NCBI GenBank assembly: GCA_001515955.1
Contig: LOES01000162.1
Span: forward strand, 1 to 22,646
Direction: 5' to 3'
Length of the DNA: 22,646 bases
From: Clostridia bacterium BRH_c25
Lineage (GTDB): Bacteria; Bacillota_A; Clostridia; Lutisporales; Lutisporaceae
Each line of letters begins with the position of its first letter. The stretch's first letter is position 1. The notes under the pieces were generated by a model. It ran no database searches. It saw nothing but the letters and a program-made list of their open reading frames with translations, and was not told the origin of the DNA. Position numbers and translations under genes: made by a program. Below, piece after piece: positions 7,701 to 15,202 of the stretch.

Positions 7701-7893
7701 ATACCTATGCTTGTAAAGCCTGTATTTATCTGTAATATCAATGATGTATTACAAGGTTTTTAGTTAACAAAATGTATAAAATTTCAGTTGCTGCTTTACC
7801 TGTGCAATATGAAAAGCTTTGTAAGTATAGATGTATACAAAAATTCAATAAGGGCACAGATTCAGACAGCAAAATACGAAAGGAGCAATATTA
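7701..7893 (+). promoter_or_regulatory. Long 5' leader of the first nhaC gene
   Basis: About 193 nt separate the predicted transcription start from the ATG. CTTGTAA (7710-7716) and TTACAAG (7749-7755) can pair and are followed by GTTTTTAG. I could not match the leader to a known riboswitch class. It has little similarity to the leader of the second nhaC. Confidence 0.35.
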
Positions 7894-9327
7894 ATGGCAC
7901 AAAAAACACATAGAGAAGCGAAGCTGTGGGAAGCACTGGTACCAGTAATTTTTACCATCTTACTTCTAATGTATACAGTCCTTCCGTTTTTCGAGGTTGA
8001 AGGCGAAGTACATATACCATTGATACTCGGAGCATTGGTAGCTGCTGGAATGGCTATGTGGAGACTCGGCTATACCTGGCGCGATATTGAAGAAGGTATC
8101 GTCTCTACTATTTCCGGTACAATGCAGGCAATTTTAATACTTGCCATCATCGGTATGATAATCGGTACCTGGATTCTTGGAGGTATAGTTCCTACTCTTA
8201 TTTACTACGGCTTGCAGATACTTTCGCCAGGTCTTTTCCTGGTTGCAGCATGCCTGCTATGCTCCGTAGTATCCCTTGCGACAGGAAGCTCATGGACAAC
8301 AGCAGGTACAGTCGGTATAGCTCTTATGGGCGTTGCCGCAGGTCTTGGAGTTCCAGCTCCTATGGCAGCAGGTGCCATAATCTCCGGTGCATACTTTGGT
8401 GACAAGATGTCCCCGCTTTCCGATACAACCAACCTGGCTCCGGCAATGGCAGGTGCCAATCTGTTCGACCATGTCAGGCATATGGTTTATACGACCGGAA
8501 CAAGTTTGATAATAGCTCTTATTGGCTTCGGTATTTTAGGATTTCGCTTTGCAGGTAAAGAGCTGGATGTAGCTAACATTAACTCAATACTTGATCTTAT
8601 GAGGAATAATTTCAACATCAATCCGCTGCTTCTCATAGTTCCCATTCTGGTTATAATAATGGTAGCCAAGAGAGTTCCTGCAATACCTGGTCTCTTCATC
8701 GGAACACTTCTCGGCGGCCTGGCTGCAATGATATTCCAGGGAGCCAGCTTTGCAGGTGTTATGGATGCAATGCAGAACGGCGTATCATCTGAGACTGGCA
8801 ATGAAATACTCGACACACTTCTCACTAGAGGCGGATACCAGAGTATGATGTGGACAATATCACTTATACTCGCTGCTCTTACCTTTGGCGGTATACTTGA
8901 AAAGACAGGCATGCTTGAATCAATAGGAAAAGTAATACTCAGATATGCCAAGAGCACAGGCTCACTTGTTACCGCTACGGTAATCACAAGCATAATCACA
9001 AACATAATGGCTGGTGACCAGTACCTCTCAATCGTTCTTCCCGGCAAGATGTACAAGGATGAATTCCGCAAGAGAGGTCTTGCTCCACGAAACCTTTCAA
9101 GATGCCTGGAAGACGCTGGTACACTTACTTCACCGCTGGTTCCGTGGAACACTTGCGGTGCTACAATGTCAACATACCTAGGAGTTCCGACAATTGAATA
9201 TCTTCCATATGCATTCCTGAATCTTGTTAACCCGATAGTATCCATTGTATTCGGCTTCACAGGAATCACAATGATGAAGCTGGAAGACGACCCTTCAGCT
9301 CCTGAATACAAGGGAAAGAGAAAATAA
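7894..9327 (+). CDS. nhaC: NhaC-family Na+/H+ antiporter, copy 1
   Basis: A 477-residue polytopic membrane protein that would exchange cytoplasmic sodium for external protons. Family hallmarks are GSSWTTAGTVGIALMG (131-146), GAYFGDKMSPLSDTTNLAPA (165-184) and, near the C-terminus, GTLTSPLVPWNTCGATMSTYLG. Hydrophobic segments run through the length, beginning around 17-31. AGGAG lies 8 nt before the ATG. The gene has its own promoter, a long leader and a terminator at 9343-9372. The product is nearly identical to the next gene's product. The NhaC superfamily also includes malate/lactate antiporters such as MleN, so sodium/proton exchange is the most likely but not certain activity. Tracts of nearly identical DNA shared with copy 2 suggest gene conversion. 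Confidence 0.93.
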   Translation: MAQKTHREAKLWEALVPVIFTILLLMYTVLPFFEVEGEVHIPLILGALVAAGMAMWRLGYTWRDIEEGIVSTISGTMQAILILAIIGMIIGTWILGGIVPTLIYYGLQILSPGLFLVAACLLCSVVSLATGSSWTTAGTVGIALMGVAAGLGVPAPMAAGAIISGAYFGDKMSPLSDTTNLAPAMAGANLFDHVRHMVYTTGTSLIIALIGFGILGFRFAGKELDVANINSILDLMRNNFNINPLLLIVPILVIIMVAKRVPAIPGLFIGTLLGGLAAMIFQGASFAGVMDAMQNGVSSETGNEILDTLLTRGGYQSMMWTISLILAALTFGGILEKTGMLESIGKVILRYAKSTGSLVTATVITSIITNIMAGDQYLSIVLPGKMYKDEFRKRGLAPRNLSRCLEDAGTLTSPLVPWNTCGATMSTYLGVPTIEYLPYAFLNLVNPIVSIVFGFTGITMMKLEDDPSAPEYKGKRK

Positions 9328-9342
9328 AGCACATATCAGACA

Positions 9343-9372
9343 ATACCCCGGCGGATAAATCCACCGGGGTAT
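9343..9372 (+). terminator. Hairpin terminator after nhaC copy 1
   Basis: ATACCCCGG (9343-9351) pairs perfectly with CCGGGGTAT (9364-9372) over a 12-nt loop, followed by ATTTATGCATTTT. The U-tract is weak but the position, 16 nt after the stop, fits. Confidence 0.7.
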
Positions 9373-9433
9373 ATTTATGCATTTTGATAGGCTCTAACAG
9401 TTGAATTTTCTGAGGCTATGGAAAATTTAAGTA

Positions 9434-9462
9434 TTTACACAACTCCCTTTTTTTGAGATAAT
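9434..9462 (+). promoter_or_regulatory. Promoter of the second nhaC gene
   Basis: TTTACA (9434-9439), 17-bp spacer, GATAAT (9457-9462) with an extended-10 TGA. It shares TATTTACA and TTTTGAGATAATAT with the promoter at 7666-7694, while the middle of the spacer differs. Copy 2 is therefore transcribed independently. Confidence 0.75.
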
Positions 9463-9468
9463 ATTTCT

Positions 9469-9653
9469 ATATATATGACATTGTTGAGTTATTTTTTATT
9501 CCATACCATAAATTGCATCATGCTGATTTCTACTGCAGCAGGTAGGTTTAAACTAATCAAATGTAATTTTACTAAATATTATATGTTTTCAATGTGTCAG
9601 TTTAAACATGCCTCAAGCAGTGAAATAAACAAAAATAGGAAGGGGTAATGTTA
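9469..9653 (+). promoter_or_regulatory. Long 5' leader of the second nhaC gene
   Basis: About 185 nt precede the start codon. The leader contains two GTTTAAAC palindromes about 60 nt apart but no fold I can assign. It does not resemble leader 1, although promoter and coding sequence do. Confidence 0.35.
9637..9645 (+). promoter_or_regulatory. Ribosome binding site deciding the nhaC copy 2 start
   Basis: AGGAAGGGG lies 8 nt before ATG 9654 and only 2 nt before ATG 9648, so the second ATG is favoured. Confidence 0.6.
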
Positions 9654-11108
9654 ATGACAACAAAGACAAAAAGAGAGGCAGCTCTGTGGGAAGCGCTGAT
9701 ACCCGTACTTTTTACCATCGGCCTTCTGATGTACACAGTATTGCCGGTCTTCGGAGTTGAAGGCGAAGTACATATACCATTAATACTCGGAGCATTGGTA
9801 GCTGCAGGAATGGCTATGTGGAGACTCGGCTATACCTGGCGCGATATTGAAGAAGGTATCGTCTCTACTATTTCCGGTACAATGCAGGCAATTTTAATAC
9901 TTGCCATCATCGGTATGATAATCGGTACCTGGATTCTCGGAGGTATAGTTCCTACTCTTATTTACTACGGCTTGCAGATACTTTCACCGGCCTTTTTCCT
10001 GGTTGCGGCATGTCTTCTTTGCTGTGTAGTATCACTTTCCACAGGAAGCTCATGGACAACAGCAGGTACAGTCGGTATAGCTCTTATGGGCGTTGCCGCA
10101 GGTCTTGGAGTTCCGGCTCCTATGGCAGCAGGTGCCATAATCTCCGGTGCATACTTTGGTGACAAGATGTCCCCGCTTTCCGATACAACCAACCTTGCTC
10201 CGGCAATGGCAGGTGCCAAGCTGTTCGACCATGTAAGCCACATGGTTTATACAACCGGTACGAGCCTTGTAATTGCTCTTGTGGGCTTCGGCATATTAGG
10301 AGCACGCTTTGCAGGTAAAGAGCTGGATGTAGCAGGCATAAACGCTATACTTGACCTTATGAGACAGAACTTCAACATCAATCCGCTGCTTCTCATAGTT
10401 CCTGTTCTGGTTATAATAATGGTAGCCAGGAAGATGCCTGCAATACCGGGTCTCTTCATCGGAACACTCCTCGGCGGCCTGGCTGCAATGATATTCCAGG
10501 GAGCCAGCTTTGCAGGCGTTATGGATGCCATGCAGAACGGTGTAACTTCAGAAACAGGCAATGAAGTACTTGACGCACTCCTTACAAGAGGCGGTTACCA
10601 GAGCATGATGTGGACGATATCACTTATACTCGCTGCTCTTACCTTTGGCGGTATACTTGAAAAAACAGGCATGCTTGAATCAATAGGAAAAGTAATACTG
10701 CGATATGCCAAGAGTACAGGCTCACTTGTTACAGCTACAATACTCACAAGTATAGTTACAAACATAATGGCTGGTGACCAGTACTTGGCTCTCGTTCTTC
10801 CCGGCAAAATGTACAAGGATGAATTCCATAAGAGAGGCCTTGCTCCCAGGAACCTTTCAAGATGCCTGGAAGATGCAGGCACGCTGACCTCACCCCTCGT
10901 TCCTTGGAATACATGCGGTGCTACAATGTCAACCTATCTTGGTATTCCGACAATCGAGTATATTCCTTACTGCTTCTTGAATCTTGTTAACCCGATAGTA
11001 TCCATTGTATTCGGTTTCACAGGAATCACAATGATGAAGCTGGAAAATGACCCATCAGCTCCGGAATACAAGGGACCAAAAGCAAATAACAAAGGCATCT
11101 CAGCTTAA
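9654..11108 (+). CDS. nhaC: NhaC-family Na+/H+ antiporter, copy 2
   Basis: A 484-residue paralogue of the preceding gene with the same motifs (GSSWTTAGTVG, GDKMSPLSDTTNLAPA, SPLVPWNTCGATMSTYLG) and membrane pattern; it should also exchange sodium for protons. A frame begins at ATG 9648, but AAGGGG at 9640-9645 leaves only 2 nt to that codon and 8 nt to ATG 9654. Starting at 9654 gives MTTKTKREAALWEA, which aligns end to end with copy 1, so I use 9654. The C-terminus is a few residues longer than copy 1 (KANNKGISA). It is separated from copy 1 by a terminator and a separate promoter, so differential expression is likely. The next terminator is at 11121-11150. Confidence 0.93.
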   Translation: MTTKTKREAALWEALIPVLFTIGLLMYTVLPVFGVEGEVHIPLILGALVAAGMAMWRLGYTWRDIEEGIVSTISGTMQAILILAIIGMIIGTWILGGIVPTLIYYGLQILSPAFFLVAACLLCCVVSLSTGSSWTTAGTVGIALMGVAAGLGVPAPMAAGAIISGAYFGDKMSPLSDTTNLAPAMAGAKLFDHVSHMVYTTGTSLVIALVGFGILGARFAGKELDVAGINAILDLMRQNFNINPLLLIVPVLVIIMVARKMPAIPGLFIGTLLGGLAAMIFQGASFAGVMDAMQNGVTSETGNEVLDALLTRGGYQSMMWTISLILAALTFGGILEKTGMLESIGKVILRYAKSTGSLVTATILTSIVTNIMAGDQYLALVLPGKMYKDEFHKRGLAPRNLSRCLEDAGTLTSPLVPWNTCGATMSTYLGIPTIEYIPYCFLNLVNPIVSIVFGFTGITMMKLENDPSAPEYKGPKANNKGISA

Positions 11109-11120
11109 TAAGCAAGTTTA

Positions 11121-11150
11121 AAGCCTGTTGCAGAGCAACAGGCTTTTTAT
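11121..11150 (+). terminator. Terminator after nhaC copy 2, shared with the convergent peptidase gene
   Basis: AAGCCTGTTGC (11121-11131) and GCAACAGGCTT (11135-11145) form a perfect 11-bp stem with a 3-nt loop, followed by TTTATTTAT on the plus strand. The convergent minus-strand peptidase gene stops 5 bp away and may use the same hairpin, but its T-run is weaker. Confidence 0.9.
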
Positions 11151-11154
11151 TTAT

Positions 11155-12273
11155 CTATATCTCGATCAATTCTTTTGAAAACTTATTCAACACTTCCACT
11201 CCGGTCTCTGTCACCATAACAAGATCTTCTATTCTGACGCCAAATTTCCCCGGCAGGTAGATGCCCGGTTCTATGCTGAACACCATACCGGGCTCCAGTA
11301 CCGCCTTGCTGATATCTGATATATATGGCTCTTCATGAACCTCCATACCGATTCCATGCCCGGTCCTATGTATGAAGTACTCCCCAAAGCCTTTATCTGT
11401 AATACAGCTTCTTGCAGCAGCGTCTATTTCAGAGGCTTTCATACCAGGCTTTACTGCTTCCACGGCCCTTTGCTGTGCTTCCTTGACTGCCTCATAAACC
11501 TCTGTATATTCTGAGGAAGCCTTGCCCAGCATTACTGTTCTTGTCATATCGGAACAGTAACCCCGGTACATGCCCCCAAAATCAATTACTATGCTGTCCC
11601 CGGTTTTCAACACCCGGTCTCCGGCAGTATAGTGAGGCAAGGCACTATTGGACCCCGAGCCTATAATAGTTTCGAAGGATGGGCTTGTTAGTCCCTGCTG
11701 CTTCATTTCTGCCTCCAATAAGTCACGCACCTCATTTTCCTTCATCCCAACCTTTATCAACGGAATAACCTTTCCCAGAGCCTTTTCTGCAAGCTCGGAG
11801 GATTTTCTCATTTTTTCAGCTTCATCGGCTGTTTTATATTTTCTCAGCTCCCCGACTATACCCGATGCCTTGACAAATTGTGCCTGCTTGAATGAGCTGA
11901 ATATTTTATCAAAAGTATTAAACCACATAATATCTTCAATAGCTACCGTGCTGCCGGCATACCCCTTCTCACTGCATAAGGCATCAAGAATATCACTGGG
12001 ATCCTGAGAATCATCCCAGGACAAGATACGGTCAAATACAGCCCTCTCCCTAACCTCTTGCTCATACATCCTTGGGACTATAAATATAACCTCCCCACTA
12101 TCATCAAAGACAGCCACCAACAGTCTTTCTCCAGGAAAAGTATTGAAGCCTGTAGTATAAAGCATGTCCATCGACGGACTCAGCACTGTTGCCTTAACTC
12201 CTTTTTCCTTCATCAGCTCCGTTATCCTGACTTTTCTTGAAGCAAGATTCTTCATTTCATCTGCATTGTTCAT
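11155..12273 (-). CDS. M24-family metallopeptidase (Xaa-Pro aminopeptidase/dipeptidase type)
   Basis: A 372-residue cytoplasmic metallopeptidase of the creatinase fold, expected to cleave Xaa-Pro bonds in peptides. Residues 1-140 form the creatinase N-domain (SMDMLYTTGFNTFPGERLL). The catalytic pita-bread domain has all five dinuclear metal ligands: D231 (VIDFGG), D242 (CSDMTRT), H306 (HRTGHGIG), E335 (SIEPGIY) and E349 (VRIED). The ATG at 12273 follows GAAGGGAG by about 11 nt. It has its own promoter (-10 at 12318-12323) and diverges from the glycosyltransferase gene. Whether it is an aminopeptidase P or a prolidase cannot be settled from motifs. The length suits PepQ/YpdF-like enzymes. Confidence 0.9.
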   Translation of the reverse strand: MNNADEMKNLASRKVRITELMKEKGVKATVLSPSMDMLYTTGFNTFPGERLLVAVFDDSGEVIFIVPRMYEQEVRERAVFDRILSWDDSQDPSDILDALCSEKGYAGSTVAIEDIMWFNTFDKIFSSFKQAQFVKASGIVGELRKYKTADEAEKMRKSSELAEKALGKVIPLIKVGMKENEVRDLLEAEMKQQGLTSPSFETIIGSGSNSALPHYTAGDRVLKTGDSIVIDFGGMYRGYCSDMTRTVMLGKASSEYTEVYEAVKEAQQRAVEAVKPGMKASEIDAAARSCITDKGFGEYFIHRTGHGIGMEVHEEPYISDISKAVLEPGMVFSIEPGIYLPGKFGVRIEDLVMVTETGVEVLNKFSKELIEI

Positions 12274-12317
12274 CGTGTTTTTTCTCCCTTCTATAATTAT
12301 ATAAACAAACCATAATT

Positions 12318-12323
12318 ATTATA
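12318..12323 (-). promoter_or_regulatory. Extended -10 promoter of the M24 peptidase gene
   Basis: On the minus strand TGCTATAAT gives a TGn extended -10 with a perfect TATAAT. No good -35 is visible. Start is predicted near 12311, about 38 nt before the ATG. Confidence 0.5.
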
Positions 12324-12459
12324 GCACAAATTAACAATTATACGCATAGCACGATTCACATTGTACCTGCTTCCCAGTCACATTCTTTTCTGTAATACAT
12401 ATTATGAAAATATATGTGTTTCCCATGCAAAGCAATAACTTTCGGGAGGTTAATAAAAT

Positions 12460-13587
12460 ATGAATCTTGGCATTGACGGAAGAGTGATAACCTGGCATAT
12501 TGGCTCCGGTTTGGCTACCTATACCAACAATTTGCTGGAAAACCTGAATAAGCAGCAGCAGCTGAAGAATATATTCCTGTTCTATCCCTGCAAGGATAGT
12601 ACAGATTATTTTAATATCAATAATATATCCCAAAATCTTCTAATTGGCGAAAGGCGCCTTGATTTTTGGCGCAATGTATATGACCTGAAATGGGATATCA
12701 GCTATCCCATAGATGTCTTTCACAATACCGTCAATGGCATAGGGCTTCCCAGTACCTTAAAGGGTATCAAAATAATAACCCTCCATGATCTTATTCCGTA
12801 TATTATGCCGGAGACAGTCGACAGGCCCCACCTGAACTACACCCTGAAAAACACGCCTTACATTCTGGAAGAGGTGTCACATATAATAACTGTGTCTCGT
12901 TACTCCAAGTCGGATATTCAGAAATATTTCGGGATTGCTGATGATAAGATAACAGTGACTCATCTTGCAGCAGACCCTATTTTCAAACCCTTGGACAGAG
13001 ATAATGCCAAAAGAGTGATTTTAAATAAATATGGTGTGGATAAAAAGTATGTGCTTTATCTTGGGGGCTTCAGTCAAAGGAAGAATATTGCCCGATTGAT
13101 CAAGGCCTTCAAAAGGGTTATAACAGAAAAAGAGGAAGCAATCAACCTTCTGATACTCGGGGAGTATTCCAGATCCTACAAAGCTCTTTGGAAGCTTACC
13201 GAGGAACTGGAGCTTTGTGATTATGTCAAATTCCTGAATTTCGTACCTACCGCTGATTTGCCGTACTTTTACAATGGAGCAGAGGTATTTGTCTATCCCT
13301 CTCTGTACGAAGGCTTCGGTTTGCCGCCATTGGAAGCAATGCAGTGCGGTACTCCCGTGGTAACCTCCAACGTGTCATCCATACCTGAAATTGTCGGCGA
13401 TGCCTGCTTGCTTGCAAATCCATATTCTGTAGACAGTATATCAGACTCGATACTCGCACTGCTTTCAGATAGGGATGAATGGCAAAAATACAGTTTTATG
13501 GGCATTGAGAAGACTAGGGAATACTCCTGGCAGAAAACAGCAGCCGAGACACTTGAAGTGTACAAGAAATGCATAGAAAGCACTTAA
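12460..13587 (+). CDS. Family GT4 glycosyltransferase
   Basis: A 375-residue retaining glycosyltransferase of GT-B fold, likely transferring a sugar from a nucleotide-sugar donor onto a cell-envelope glycan or glycolipid. The N-domain starts MNLGIDGRVITWHIGSGLATY (acceptor loop GSGLATYT). The donor-binding domain starts at LYLGGFSQRKNIARLIKAF (199-217). The E-x7-E donor motif is E284 and E292 in YEGFGLPPLEAM, followed by GTPVVTSNVSSIPEIVGDAC. There is no membrane segment, so it is probably peripheral at the inner face. GGGAGGT lies about 9 nt before the ATG. It is isolated from any polysaccharide cluster, so donor and acceptor are unknown. Confidence 0.92.
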   Translation: MNLGIDGRVITWHIGSGLATYTNNLLENLNKQQQLKNIFLFYPCKDSTDYFNINNISQNLLIGERRLDFWRNVYDLKWDISYPIDVFHNTVNGIGLPSTLKGIKIITLHDLIPYIMPETVDRPHLNYTLKNTPYILEEVSHIITVSRYSKSDIQKYFGIADDKITVTHLAADPIFKPLDRDNAKRVILNKYGVDKKYVLYLGGFSQRKNIARLIKAFKRVITEKEEAINLLILGEYSRSYKALWKLTEELELCDYVKFLNFVPTADLPYFYNGAEVFVYPSLYEGFGLPPLEAMQCGTPVVTSNVSSIPEIVGDACLLANPYSVDSISDSILALLSDRDEWQKYSFMGIEKTREYSWQKTAAETLEVYKKCIEST

Positions 13588-13593
13588 ATATTC

Positions 13594-13649
13594 TATACAG
13601 AAATACTGCTGGTGCCTGCTTATTGCTGCATCAGCAGTATTTCTGTATA
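13594..13649. repeat. 18-bp perfect inverted repeat after the glycosyltransferase gene
   Basis: TATACAGAAATACTGCTG (13594-13611) and its exact complement (13632-13649) enclose a 20-nt loop. It begins 7 nt after the glycosyltransferase stop and ends 20 bp before the end of the convergent small gene. It may terminate transcription from one or both sides, but neither side has a T-run, so a processing or stability hairpin is equally possible. Confidence 0.7.
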
Positions 13650-13669
13650 AATGAGTCCAAGAGCACCTT

Positions 13670-13843
13670 TTACTTTTTATTATGAGTTACAAGATCTATG
13701 CCGCCAAGCACCACGTGAGCAAGGCCAAAACCGGCTATTCCTGCAGCAGCCACCGGAGCCGCTCCATAAGCTGCCAGGCCTGCCACTGTGACAGCTGTGC
13801 CGAGAACTGTCGGTACAAGTCCTTCTCTTACCTTTCTTGCCAT
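13670..13843 (-). CDS. 57-residue Ala/Gly-rich hydrophobic protein, function unknown
   Basis: The open frame extends to 13939, but AAGGAGG at 13857-13851 lies 7 nt before ATG 13843, giving a 57-residue protein starting MARKVREGLVPTVLGTA. A basic N-terminus (residues 1-7) is followed by a long Ala/Gly/Val-rich stretch (about 9-50) that could form two membrane-spanning or helical-hairpin segments, ending HNKK. The translation signal is among the best in the window, so it is likely well expressed. I do not recognise a family. Small membrane protein, leaderless bacteriocin-like peptide or spore-associated protein are all possible. Neighbours (rubrerythrin, glycosyltransferase) do not point to a role, and a terminator separates it from rubrerythrin. 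Confidence 0.72.
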   Translation of the reverse strand: MARKVREGLVPTVLGTAVTVAGLAAYGAAPVAAAGIAGFGLAHVVLGGIDLVTHNKK

Positions 13844-13850
13844 ATAAATA

Positions 13851-13857
13851 CCTCCTT
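13851..13857 (-). promoter_or_regulatory. Strong ribosome binding site deciding the start of the 57-residue gene
   Basis: AAGGAGG on the minus strand, 7 nt before ATG 13843. The upstream in-frame ATG at 13939 lies in the terminator T-run and has no such site. Confidence 0.75.
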
Positions 13858-13928
13858 GCGAATTTAATATATTATTAGTTTTGGGATGCCTCAGATTTTT
13901 ATACCGAAGCGCAGATCGTAATAATTTG

Positions 13929-13973
13929 AAAAAAAACAAGCTCTTGCCAATAAAGGCAAGAGCTTGTTTTTTT
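13929..13973 (-). terminator. Strong terminator after rubrerythrin
   Basis: ACAAGCTCTTGCC and GGCAAGAGCTTGT, extended by A/T runs on both sides, form a stem of about 19 bp with a 6-nt loop. On the minus strand it ends in about eight T, 9 bp past the rubrerythrin stop. The symmetry means it can also stop plus-strand transcripts. Confidence 0.92.
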
Positions 13974-13981
13974 GTATATAT

Positions 13982-14515
13982 TTAATAGTTGAATGCTGCT
14001 ATTTCAAAATATGCTCTCGGATGCTTACAAGTCGGGCAAATTTCCGGAGCCTCAGCTCCTGCATGAATATATCCGCAGTTCCTGCATCTCCATGTAGTCT
14101 GCTCATCACGTTTGAATACCTTACTTTCTTCAACGTTCTTCAACAGAGCCAGATATCTTTCTTCATGCTCCTTTTCAACAGCTGCCACTTTGCCGAAAAA
14201 TTCTGCAATCGCTTCGAAACCTTCTTCCTTGGCAATTTTCTCAAATTCCTTATACATGGAGCTCCATTCATAGTTTTCCCCTTCTGCCGCATGTTTAAGG
14301 TTTTCTGCTGTGTCTCCTATACCACCGAGAAATTTAAAGATTAATTTTGCATGCTCTTTTTCATTGTCCGCAGTTTCCTGAAAAATTCCGGATATTTGCT
14401 CATATCCTTCTTTCTTCGCTGCACTAGCGAAATATGTATACTTGTTTCTTGCCTGGGATTCACCTGCAAATGCTTCCCATAGATTTTTTTCTGTCTTGCT
14501 TCCTTTCAGATCCAT
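13982..14515 (-). CDS. rbr: Rubrerythrin
   Basis: A 177-residue cytoplasmic non-haem iron peroxidase that reduces hydrogen peroxide in anaerobes. The ferritin-like four-helix domain (about 1-135) carries diiron ligands including E19 (FAGESQAR), E52/H55 (DNEKEHAK) and E114/H117 (VEKEHEER). The C-terminal rubredoxin-type domain binds one iron through C144, C147 (CRNCGYIH), C160 and C163 (CPTCKHP). Both domains are intact and the length is typical, so this is a classical rubrerythrin. AGGGGG lies 9 nt before the ATG. It has its own promoter with a perfect TTGACA and a strong terminator, so it is expressed as one gene. An oxidative-stress regulator site (PerR-like) was not identified. Confidence 0.97.
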   Translation of the reverse strand: MDLKGSKTEKNLWEAFAGESQARNKYTYFASAAKKEGYEQISGIFQETADNEKEHAKLIFKFLGGIGDTAENLKHAAEGENYEWSSMYKEFEKIAKEEGFEAIAEFFGKVAAVEKEHEERYLALLKNVEESKVFKRDEQTTWRCRNCGYIHAGAEAPEICPTCKHPRAYFEIAAFNY

Positions 14516-14568
14516 AATTATATACCCCCTTTTATATTTCGTAATTATTATTCATTAATAACAATTAT

Positions 14569-14598
14569 ATATTACCATATGATTCCAATACCTGTCAA
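14569..14598 (-). promoter_or_regulatory. Promoter of rubrerythrin, overlapping the DUF402 stop codon
   Basis: Minus strand TTGACA (14598-14593), 18-bp spacer, TAATAT (14574-14569). The TGA stop of the upstream DUF402 gene (14597-14595) is part of the -35 hexamer. Confidence 0.65.
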
Positions 14599-15134
14599 GC
14601 TATTTTTTTACTGAGCAGTAATTTTCCTATACCTGCATATTGCTCCTTCAAACTGTTTATATAATATTCAAGATTATTGCTTTTATAATAGCCTTTCAGA
14701 ATATTATCCAAACCGTTAAGAGCTTCCTTTATATCGTTATCCTTAAGCTCTTTCCTGCTTATAGCATCATTGAACTCATCAATATCCACAACATAATACC
14801 TTCCATCACCCTTTATGATAAAATCTATATATAAATCCTTTGCTTTCCACAGCTGACCTTCTTTTGACACGCTGACCATATCCACATAATACTTGTATAC
14901 TTCCGAAGGATCATATTGAAGCTTGTTGGATTGATGCAGCTTATATATCCCTATGTTTTCTTTTGGAAACAGGTTGTATTCCACAGACTCATGATACTTA
15001 TGGTCAATATACTTTCTGTGATAATACAGGTAATTCTCATAGACCTTCAATTCTTGAATTCTATAGTCATGTCTCCTTCCGTCTTTTCTAACGCTTTCAA
15101 TCATTTCCTCAAAATCCAGAATTGTATGCTTCAA
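14595..15134 (-). CDS. DUF402 domain protein
   Basis: A 179-residue protein. Residues 70-140 match the DUF402 pattern: a tyrosine-rich strand (YKYYVDMVSV), then KAKDLYIDFIIKGDGRYYVVDIDEF followed by a helix with acidic residues. In characterised relatives this fold coordinates divalent metal through the DLYxD and DxDE residues; some hydrolyse nucleoside di/triphosphates, others bind RNA, so the reaction here is open. The C-terminal 40 residues are helical. The start is TTG at 15134-15132, with AGGAGGG 6-7 nt upstream. The TTG overlaps the TGA of an eight-codon upstream reading frame (15131-15157). The promoter is at 15173-15202; the stop lies in the rubrerythrin -35 box and no terminator intervenes, so read-through into rbr is possible. 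Confidence 0.82.
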   Translation of the reverse strand: MKHTILDFEEMIESVRKDGRRHDYRIQELKVYENYLYYHRKYIDHKYHESVEYNLFPKENIGIYKLHQSNKLQYDPSEVYKYYVDMVSVSKEGQLWKAKDLYIDFIIKGDGRYYVVDIDEFNDAISRKELKDNDIKEALNGLDNILKGYYKSNNLEYYINSLKEQYAGIGKLLLSKKIA

Positions 15135-15157
15135 AGAAATCCCTCCTGTATATCCAT
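15131..15157 (-). CDS. Possible eight-codon leader ORF overlapping the DUF402 start
   Basis: ATG at 15157-15155 reads MDIQEGFL and stops at TGA 15133-15131, which overlaps the TTG start of the DUF402 gene (TTGA). AAGGTG lies 3-4 nt upstream, which is short spacing. The codons for QEG contain the AGGAGGG that serves the DUF402 gene. It could couple or modulate translation of the TTG start, or it may be chance. Confidence 0.3.
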   Translation of the reverse strand: MDIQEGFL

Positions 15158-15172
15158 AATCACCTTTTTTTT

Positions 15173-15202
15173 AGTATATACAATAAAACTGCTTAAGGTC
15201 AA
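15173..15202 (-). promoter_or_regulatory. Putative promoter of the DUF402 gene
   Basis: Minus strand TTGACC (15202-15197), 18-bp spacer, TATACT (15178-15173); each hexamer matches consensus at five of six positions. The predicted start is near 15166, just upstream of the possible leader ORF. Confidence 0.55.

Noticed and set aside
8487..9332. 281-codon open frame antisense to nhaC copy 1
   Set aside because: It is a shadow of the nhaC codon pattern; similar antisense frames appear over copy 2. It has no ribosome binding site of note and the product has no recognisable fold.
13844..13939. 31-residue extension of the 57-residue hydrophobic protein
   Set aside because: It would start in the rubrerythrin terminator T-run and would place AAGGAGG inside the coding sequence.
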